Origin: Pseudomonas azerbaijanoccidentalis
GTDB lineage: Bacteria > Pseudomonadota > Gammaproteobacteria > Pseudomonadales > Pseudomonadaceae
NCBI RefSeq assembly: GCF_019145495.1
Contig: NZ_JAHSTU010000005.1
Span: 1 to 64,000 of the forward strand
Direction of reading: 5' to 3'
DNA length: 64,000 nucleotides
In this document: piece after piece, positions 7,947 through 16,100 of the stretch
Layout: each line of letters starts with the position of its first letter
How positions within the stretch are numbered: the first letter of the stretch is position 1
Notes under the pieces: model-generated
Databases searched by the model: none
What the model was told of the DNA's origin: nothing
Seen by the model: only the letters and a program-made list of their open reading frames with translations
Program-made: the position numbers and the translations under genes

Positions 7947-8684
7947 ATGCATTCGTACTCGATGAGCGGTGTCGGCGCGTTTACTGCGACTTCGCACCGC
8001 CCCGCTTTGCTGTTGTTTTTACTTGTCGCTGCACTTTTCCTCGGAATGCCCGAGGCGATGGCTCACGCCGTCGCGGAAGGTGACAAGGGCTTCATCCAGG
8101 AAAGCACCGGCGTCATGTTGCTGCCCTTCATCTACATGGGCGCCAAGCACATGATGACGGGCTACGACCATCTGCTGTTTTTGTTCGGGGTGATCTTCTT
8201 CCTCTATCGCCTGAAGGATGTTGGACTTTACGTCACGCTATTCGCCGTGGGCCACTCGGTCACGCTGCTGCTGGGCGTGCTGAATGAGATCAGCATCAGC
8301 GCCTACATCATCGACGCCATCATCGGTTTCTCGGTGGTTTACAAGTCGCTCGACAACCTGGGCGCGTTCCAGCGCTGGTTCGGTTTCCAACCCAACACCA
8401 AAGTGGCCACGCTGATATTTGGCTTGCTGCACGGGTTTGGTCTGGCGACGAAGATCCAGGAATACGAGATCTCACCTGATGGCCTGATTCCGAACCTGAT
8501 CGCCTTCAACGTTGGTGTTGAGATCGGCCAGCTGCTGGCCCTCAGCGCGATTCTCATTCTGATGGGGTATTGGCGGCGCACCGGCAGTTTCTGGCGCCAC
8601 GCCTATACCGCCAACGTCGCCATGATGAGTGCTGGTTTCCTCCTGATGGGCTACCAGATAACCGGCCTGTTTGTCTCCGCGTAA
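7947..8684 (+). CDS. HupE/UreJ family membrane protein
   Basis: A 245-aa membrane protein with a cleavable-looking N-terminus (to about residue 40, PEAMAHA) and six or so hydrophobic segments. It carries the HupE/UreJ hallmarks: GAKHMMTGYDHLLFLFGV near residue 65, FAVGHSVTLLLGV near 98 and FGLLHGFGLAT near 158. The His and Asp of the first segment are the residues proposed to take metal through HupE-type nickel permeases. AGGA precedes the ATG. It lies 12 bases upstream of the anchor-protein gene. Location within a metal-repressor locus supports a role in Ni/Co or related metal movement; direction of transport is unknown. Confidence 0.8.
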   Translation: MHSYSMSGVGAFTATSHRPALLLFLLVAALFLGMPEAMAHAVAEGDKGFIQESTGVMLLPFIYMGAKHMMTGYDHLLFLFGVIFFLYRLKDVGLYVTLFAVGHSVTLLLGVLNEISISAYIIDAIIGFSVVYKSLDNLGAFQRWFGFQPNTKVATLIFGLLHGFGLATKIQEYEISPDGLIPNLIAFNVGVEIGQLLALSAILILMGYWRRTGSFWRHAYTANVAMMSAGFLLMGYQITGLFVSA

Positions 8685-8696
8685 GGAATTCTGACC

Positions 8697-9392
8697 ATGT
8701 TCAATACCCCGCTTCCAACTGTTAATGAATTGCCAAGCACTCGCAAACTGGTGCGCTCCACTGTTATTGCCCTGCTGACTGCGGTCGGATTGCTGGTGAC
8801 AGTGGTCATGCCTTCGGAATATGCCGTTGACCCTACGGGTCTGGGCCGCGCGCTGGGACTGACCCAAATGGGCGAACTGAAGATCATCCTTGCTCAGGAA
8901 GCTTTGGCGGATGCCGCGCCACCTCAACCAGTTGCCCCGGCTCCAGCTCCAGCTCCAGCTCCAGCTCCAGCTCCAGCTCCAGCTCCAGCTCCAGCTCCAG
9001 CTCCGCAGGTTGCGCAACTCCAGCCTATTGCGAAAGCGGTTGTTCAGCCGGCGCCCACACCCACTCCAGCTCTGAAGACGAATCAAATGAGCGTCACGCT
9101 AAAGCCAGGTGAAGGGACGGAAATAAAGCTCGAAGTCTTGAAGGGCAAGTCTGTCAGCTATGAATGGACTGCGGTGGGTGGGCCTGTGAACTTCGACACC
9201 CATGGTGAGCCCTACAACGGTGAAAAGGGTTACTTCCACAGCTACAACAAGGGCAAGCAAGTCAAAGGGGATAAAGGTGAATTCACCGCCATTTTTGACG
9301 GCACCCATGGTTGGTTCTGGCGTAATCGCAGCAACAACGATGTGACCATCGCACTGAAAACGACCGGCGATTACTTGAACGTCAAACAGTAA
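8697..9392 (+). CDS. Membrane-anchored periplasmic protein with Ala-Pro repeat linker
   Basis: A 231-aa protein in three parts: a single transmembrane helix (about residues 21-40), a long (Ala-Pro)n rod (about 79-102), and a C-terminal beta-rich domain. The C-terminal domain contains GTEIKLEVLKGKSVSYEW, NFDTHGEPYNGEKGYFHSY and GTHGWFWRNRSN. The C-terminal part would sit in the periplasm, held away from the membrane by the rod. AAGGAATT precedes the ATG. It follows the hupE-like gene by 12 bases, so the two are probably co-translated and may form a complex. Proteins of this design occur next to HupE genes in pseudomonads; their biochemical role is not established. Confidence 0.75.
   Translation: MFNTPLPTVNELPSTRKLVRSTVIALLTAVGLLVTVVMPSEYAVDPTGLGRALGLTQMGELKIILAQEALADAAPPQPVAPAPAPAPAPAPAPAPAPAPAPAPQVAQLQPIAKAVVQPAPTPTPALKTNQMSVTLKPGEGTEIKLEVLKGKSVSYEWTAVGGPVNFDTHGEPYNGEKGYFHSYNKGKQVKGDKGEFTAIFDGTHGWFWRNRSNNDVTIALKTTGDYLNVKQ
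8941..9000 (+). repeat. Tandem hexanucleotide repeat (CTCCAG)10
   Basis: Ten exact head-to-tail copies of a 6-base unit inside the anchor-protein gene, encoding the Ala-Pro rod. Because the unit is two codons long, copy-number change would lengthen or shorten the rod without shifting the frame. Confidence 0.9.
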
Positions 9393-9486
9393 TCCGAAGC
9401 AGCGAGGGCTGGTCTACTGCCGAAAATTCGGCGATCAGCATGACGACGGACCATTTATCTCACCCATTTCTTGAAGAGTCTTTCCT

Positions 9487-9615
9487 ATGAAAACCCCAAC
9501 CACGATGATTCGCTCGATGCTCCTGATCTGCTTCCTGGGCCTGATGACGGCCTGCGGCGGTAGTGAGAAAGGCACAACGTCCGAGAGCGCTGAGCACGGA
9601 CATTCACACGAGTAA
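9487..9615 (+). CDS. Small lipoprotein with His-rich C-terminus
   Basis: A 42-aa reading frame starting MKTPTTMIRSM, with a hydrophobic core and a good lipobox, LMTAC, placing the lipidated Cys at residue 23. The mature peptide is only 20 residues and ends SAEHGHSHE. GAAGAG lies about 12 bases upstream of the ATG. As last gene of the HupE unit, 94 bases after the anchor gene and before a hairpin, it probably belongs to the same transcript. A lipid-anchored His tail at the membrane surface suggests a metal chaperone or buffer (inference). Confidence 0.65.
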   Translation: MKTPTTMIRSMLLICFLGLMTACGGSEKGTTSESAEHGHSHE

Positions 9616-9623
9616 CCCCCTAA

Positions 9624-9654
9624 GGCCTGAATGCAGCTTCGCTACATTCGGGCC
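9624..9654 (+). terminator. Hairpin after the metal operon
   Basis: GGCCTGAATG (9624-9633) pairs with CATTCGGGCC (9645-9654) around an 11-base loop, with one mismatch. No strong T run follows, so it may be a weak or Rho-assisted terminator. Its position just after the lipoprotein stop fits the end of the operon. Confidence 0.5.
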
Positions 9655-10108
9655 ACACCTTCGATCACAGCGCCCAGTTGAATCCACAGCCGTTTTTTGC
9701 CCCTCGTGAAAAGCAGAAATCGGCCAGAAGCTGTCGTTCACAATTCCAATCGATTCGCCTTGGCTCCGAGGCGAAGCTGATGAACAATTTAAAATGTCGA
9801 TCCGTCAGTACCTACCGGCGCACCACCCAAAGCCCATCTCGATGCATCCAAAAAATATGAACCGCTTTTAGCCGCGCGCGCCTAATGACCAGCTTGCGGA
9901 CAGCAGCGGTCATTGCGAATGCAAGGCGTGAGCTGAGGCGCTGCGGTCCGGCTATGTTCGCCAGCGAACAGACGGGCAGCCCTCCTGGTCCTCAAACTCC
10001 AGTCTGAAAAGCTACGTCCAAAAGGCGCTGCTCGGTGCTGGCGCAATGCGTTGGCGCACTTCTCAAAATGCGCGCAATTGTATTCGTGCGTTTCAGGCGC
10101 AGGACTTT
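9655..10108. other. Intergenic region with dispersed-repeat fragments
   Basis: About 450 bases with no credible gene. The segment 9712-9739 is closely matched at 19869-19896. The segment 9834-9900 has an about 80% identical partner at 35355-35420. GTTGAATCCACAGCCG (9677-9692) recurs inverted at the edge of the IS30 remnant near 25580. The stretch looks like an accumulation of small dispersed sequences upstream of the glucan synthase gene. Confidence 0.5.
9834..9900. repeat. Dispersed repeat, copy A
   Basis: Shares about 80% identity over 67 bases with 35355-35420. Conserved blocks include TGAACCGCT and CGCCTAATGA. Both copies are in the same orientation. The identity is counted by eye. The element's nature is unknown. 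Confidence 0.6.
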
Positions 10109-13100
10109 ATGAACAGCATATGGACACGCATACAGAGGGCGCTTTCCCGCTCGTCCGGCTTTTGGCGAACCGGTCGCTATTCCCGTACCCGATTCGAGTA
10201 CGAACCGATCTTGCGTTCGGAGCTTTTCAGCGCCGATCAGATGGCGACTCACGGCATCGCCCTTGCCGGGCAGCATCGCCTGACGGCGTTATCCGCACGG
10301 GACTCGATGCTGAGCAGACTCGATGATAACGAGCAACTGCTCAAACGCAGTTGTACCGCGCTGACCAACGCGCAAATGTCCAGTAGAAGGGTAACGCCCG
10401 CAGCAGAATGGTTGCTGGATAACTTTTTTCTGGTCGAGGATCACATCCGCACCGCCAGAACGCATCTACCCAAGGGCTACAGTCGTGAATTGCCACGTCT
10501 GCTCAATGGCCCATCTGCCGGGCTGCCGCGCGTTTATGACATTGCGCAGGAGACCATCTCCCATGGGGATGGCCGAGTCGATGAGCAAAGCCTGAGCCGC
10601 TTCATTTTTTCCTATCAGACCGTGATGCCACTGGCGCTTGGGGAGCTGTGGGCGATACCGATCATGTTGCGTCTGGCGCTGATCGAAAACCTGCGGCGAG
10701 TGGCCTCGCGGGTCATGGCCAACGCCGACGATCGCAATCTGGCCGATGACTGGGCCGAGCGTCTGATCGAAACCTCGGAGCGTGACAACAAGAATGTGGT
10801 GTTGACCGTTGCCGACATGGCCCGCTCCACGCCGCCCATGACCCCGGCCTTCGTCGCCGAATTCACCCGCCGCCTGCAGGGTCAGAGCGCTGCCCTGGCC
10901 CTACCGCTGAACTGGATTGAGCAGATGCTCAGTGAGACCGGTTCCAGCATCGAACGCCAGGTGCAACTGGATGCGCAACAACAGGCAGCAGATCAGGTGT
11001 CCATCAGCAACAGCATCGGCAGCTTGCGCTTGCTGTCGGCCACAGACTGGCGCGAGTTCGTAGAATCGATGAGTCATGTGGAACAGATCCTCAGTGAAGA
11101 TCCGGCGGCGGTCTACCGGGCGATGGATTTTGGTACCCGTGACAGCTACCGACATGTCATTGAACGCCTTGCCCGAAGAAGCCCCCAGCACTCGGAAATC
11201 CAGGTCGCCCGGGTGGCGATCAATCTCGCCAGCGCCTCTACCACTTCGGTCTCCTGCAAACTGCTGGCTCGTCACGTCGGCTATTACCTGATCGGCGCAG
11301 GGCTGCCGACGCTGGAACGACGTATCAACGCCCGGGTGCCGCTGCATGAGCGCTGGAAGCGCTTATTGCAGCAGTCGCCGCTGATTTTTTATCTGTCACC
11401 CGTGGCTTTTCTGACGTTCATCTTCGCCTGGCCGCTGTTGGCCTCTGCACAACGCGACGGGATGCCGCCGATGGCGCTTCTGGTGTTGGCGATACCCTGC
11501 CTGATCATGACCAGTCGACTGGCGATCGGGCTGATCAACTGGTTGGTGACGTTCAGCCTGGTGCCGGCAGTGTTGCCGAAAATGGATTACGCCAGCGGTA
11601 TTCCCGATGCCGCGAGAAGCCTGGTGGCGATCCCGACGCTGATCGCCAGCCTGGCCGATGTGGACGAGTTGGTGGAAGGCCTGGAAGTGCGCTTTCTCGC
11701 CAACCGCGACAGCAACCTGTATTTCGCCTTGCTCAGCGATTTCCTGGATGCCGCGCAAGCGTCGGAGCCTCAGGACGCCGAGCTGCTGACCCAGGCTACC
11801 CGTGCAATCACCCTGCTCAACCAAAAGTACGCAGACGGCTTGGGCGACCGGTTCTTCCTGTTGCACCGGCCGCGTCGCTGGAACGCAAGTGAACGGGTGT
11901 GGATGGGCCATGAGCGCAAACGCGGCAAGTTGATCGAGCTCAATGCCTTGTTGCGCGGCCAGGGAAAGGAACGTTTCGATGCCATTATCGGCGACATCAC
12001 GCCGTTGAGCGGGGTGCGTTACGTGATCACCCTGGACACCGACACCCTGTTACCGCGCGATGTCGCCCGCCAATGCGTCGCGGCGATGATGCACCCATTG
12101 AATCGTCCGTTATTCGATAGCGCTGGCGAGCAGATCATGTCCGGCTACGCCGTGTTGCAACCCCGAGTCGGTATCAGCTTGACCAGTGCCACGCGCTCGA
12201 TCTACGCCCGGCTGTTCGGTAGCGATGCCGGGGTCGATCCGTACACCCGGGCGGTGTCGGACGTTTATCAGGATCTGTTCCAACAAGGCTCGTTCATCGG
12301 CAAGGGCATCTACGATGTGGATGCGTTTACCTGCGCGTTGGAAGGTTGCTTGCCGGATAACCAGATTCTCAGCCACGACTTGATCGAAGGCTGTTACGCC
12401 CGATCCGGGCTGCTCAGCGATGTGCAACTTTACGAGCAATACCCCTCGCGCTTCGGTGCCGATGTCAAACGACGGCATCGCTGGGTTCGCGGCGACTGGC
12501 AGTTGCTGCCGTGGACACTGCCCTGGGTGCGCAACGCCGAGGGGGACTGGGTGCACAACCGGCTGAGCGTCATGGCACGCTGGAAGATTCTGGACAATCT
12601 GCGACGCAGTCTGGAACCGTTGGCGCTATTGCTGATGCTTTCATGGGGATGGTTCGCCAGCAGCGCGCCCCTCGTCTGGACGCTTACAGTCGTCGGGTTG
12701 CTGGTGATTCAGCCGTTGCTCCGTGCGGTGACCGACCTGATGCAGCCCCCCGCGAATGTGCCCTATGGGCAGTACTTGCAGGCGCTGCTGGGTGATCTGG
12801 GACAGGACCTTGTCAGGGCTGGCCTGGCGCTCGCCTGGCTGCCCTTCGAGATGTTCTATAGCGCCGATGCAGTCTTGCGTTCCCTCTGGCGAATCGTCTT
12901 CAGCCGCCGCCGGCTGTTGCAATGGCAGCCCTCGCGCGAGGTGGAGCGCAGCACTGAAAACCGGCTGTCCGGCCTCTACCGCCAGATGTGGATCGAGCCG
13001 GTATCGGCCCTGGTCTCGCTGGCCTTGCTGGCGGACCACCCGCAGACGCTGGCCATTGCCAGTCCCCTGCTGTTGTCGTGGTTCGCCGGGCCCTGGATCG

Positions 13101-16100
13101 CCTGGCGACTCAGCTCGGCCCCCAAACAGTCGGTGTTCGAACCCTCGGCAGAGCAATTGCGCTTCCTGCGGTTGCTGGCGCGCAAAACCTGGGCATTCTT
13201 CGATCAATACGTCGGGCCCGAGGATCACTGGTTACCACCGGACAACGTGCAGGAAGAACCCAGACCCGCCATTGCCCATCGCACCTCGCCCACCAATATG
13301 GGCATGTCTTTGCTCGCTCACTTGGCCGCTCATGACTTCGCTTACTTGAGCACCGAACGGCTGCTGACACGGTTGGCGGCGTCGCTGGACAGCATGGACG
13401 GTCTGGAGCGTTATCGGCAGCACTTCTACAACTGGTACGACACGCAGACCCTGAAGCCCCTGCACCCACTTTACGTGTCCACCGTAGACAGCGGAAATCT
13501 GGCCGGTCTGCTGCTAACCCTGAGCGCCGGCCTGACGCAGCTGGCAGACGCTCCGTTGTTCGGCCCAGCGGTGATCAAGGGCCTGCGCGACACGCTGGAT
13601 ATTCTTGCAGAGGCCCAGCGTGCTGCGGGCGCTGATGAAGCATCGCTCAATGAACTGCGAAAAATGCTTGAGCAGGCCCCGACAGCGATCCCCCCCGAGG
13701 CGCTGGAAGACTTGTTGCACGCGGCTTGCAAGAAGCTGGCGGACACACCCGCGGGCGTTGACGAAGAAAGTCTCTACTGGAGCGAAGTGTTCAGCCGTCA
13801 ATGCATCGACTGGTCAGAAGAACTGCAGCGCTATCGACTCCCTGCCCCCTTGCTTGGCACTCACGCAGCACTGCGCAGCTTGCGACAACTGGCAGACCTG
13901 AACCTCGCCGACTGGGCAGCGGAACATCAGCTTCAAGTCGAGCGAGTGCAAAGTGCAGCCAGGAAGAGTCTGCAAACCCTGGAGCGTCTGACACAGTTAT
14001 CGACCTCACTGGCGCAAATGGACTTCTCGTTGCTGTTCGACCACCAGCGTGACCTGTTCGTCATCGGTTACAACGCCGATGACCGCAGGCTCGATAGCGG
14101 TTATTACGACCTGCTGGCTTCCGAGGTACGGCTGACCAATTACGTGGCCATCGCTCAAGGGCAAATCCCCCAACGCGCCTGGTTCACCCTGGGAAGGCTG
14201 CTGGGAGAAAACGCTGGCGTACCGACGTTACTGTCCTGGTCAGGTTCAATGTTCGAATACCTGATGCCCATGCTCGTCATGCCCAACTATGACGGCAGCC
14301 TGCTGGACCAGACGTGCCGCGCCGCCGTGGCGGTGCAGATCGAACACGGCAACCTGCTGGGCATTCCCTGGGGTGTTTCAGAGTCGGGTTATTACACCCT
14401 CGATGCCCATTTCAATTATCAATATCGCGCCTTCGGTGTACAGGCCCTGGGACTCCAGCGCGGGCTGAGCAATGACGTCGTGATAGCGCCTTACGCCAGC
14501 GCCCTGGCGTTAATGGTCGATGCCGATGCGGCCTGCAAAAACCTGCAGCGACTCGCCCTGCAAGGCTCTTCGGGGCGGTTTGGGTTGTATGAGGCGGTCG
14601 ACTACACCGAGGCCCGCTTGCCACGTGGCCAAAACGCCGCCGTGGTCCGCTCGTTCATGGCGCATCACCAGGGCATGAGTTTTCTGGCCTTGACCAGCCT
14701 TTTGCTCGATCAACCCATGCAACGACGCTTCGAGGCGGACCCCGCGCTGCAATCGGCGCTGCTGCTGTTGCAGGAACGCGTGCCCAAATCCGCCGCGCCG
14801 TATTTGCAAACCGCACAGTCGCCGGTGCTCGGCGATGGCGGCCAGAGCCAGGACGCCGGGCTTCGGGTGTTCGCTGACCCGGGCCGTAAACGTCCTGCCG
14901 TGCAACTGCTCTCCAACGGTCGCTTCCATGTCATGTTGACCAGCGGGGGCGGTGGATACAGCCGCCGCCACGACATGGCCGTCACCCGTTGGCAGGAGGA
15001 TATTTCCCAGGACAATTGGGGGATGTTCTGTTACCTGCGCGACGTGCAGTCCAATGCGTTCTGGTCGGCCGCACATCAACCCACGTTGCGTCAGACCGAG
15101 AGCCACGAAGCGATCTTCAGCGACTCCCGGGCAGAGTTCCGGGCGCGTAACCTGGATTTCGACACGCACATGGAGATTGTCGTTTCGCCTGAAGACGACA
15201 TCGAACTGCGCCGCCTGCATGTCACCAATCGAGCGTCATCATCCAAGACACTTGAAATCACCACGTATGCCGAAGTTGTGCTGACGTCCCCCGCCAGTGA
15301 CGCCATGCACCCGGCGTTCAGCAAGCTGTTCGTGCAGACCGAACTGCTGCCGGAGCTCCAGGCCATTGTCTGCAGCCGCCGTCCCCGGGCCAGCGATGAA
15401 CCCACGCCCTGGATGTGCCATTTGCTGGCGGCACACGGCGTGGACATCGATGCGATCTCGTATGAAACCGATCGTGCCCGCTTCATCGGTCGAGGGCGCA
15501 GCCTGGTGTCACCTGCCGCTCTCGATGCCGATTGCCTGCACTTGTCAGGCAGCGCAGGCCCGGTGCTGGACCCGGTAGTCGCGATTCGCTGCAGGATTAC
15601 CTTGCAACCCGGCCAACAGGCCACCATCGACCTGGTCACCGGCGTCGCCGACAGCCGTGATGACTGCCTCTACCTGATCAACAAATACCGCGACCGCCAC
15701 CTCGCCGACCGGGTGTTCGACCTGTCCTGGACCCATAGCCAGGTGTTGCTGCGCCAGCTCAACATCTCGCTGACCGACGCCCGCCTGTTCGAACAGATGG
15801 CCTCGTCGCTGCTGTATGCGAACACCTCGATGCGCGCCGACAACGCCGTGCTGATCGCCAATCGGCGCAATCAGTCGGGGCTGTGGGGTCAGGCGATCTC
15901 CGGCGACCTGCCCATTGTTTTGCTACAAATCCAGAGCCTGGACAACATCGCCCTGGTGCGGCAGTTGATTCAGGCCCACGCCTATTGGCGGCAAAAAGGA
16001 CTGGTGGTCGACCTGTTGATCTGGAACGAGGACCAGGCCGGTTATCGCCAGCAACTGCAGGACGCCATCATGGGTTTGATCACTTCCGGCAGTGAAGCCA

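Noticed and set aside
8472-9086. Minus-strand frame with a Trp-Ser repeat tract opposite the Ala-Pro rod
   Set aside because: It is the complement of the CTCCAG repeat and lacks any other protein-like feature. The plus-strand protein has a membrane helix, domain and ribosome-binding site.
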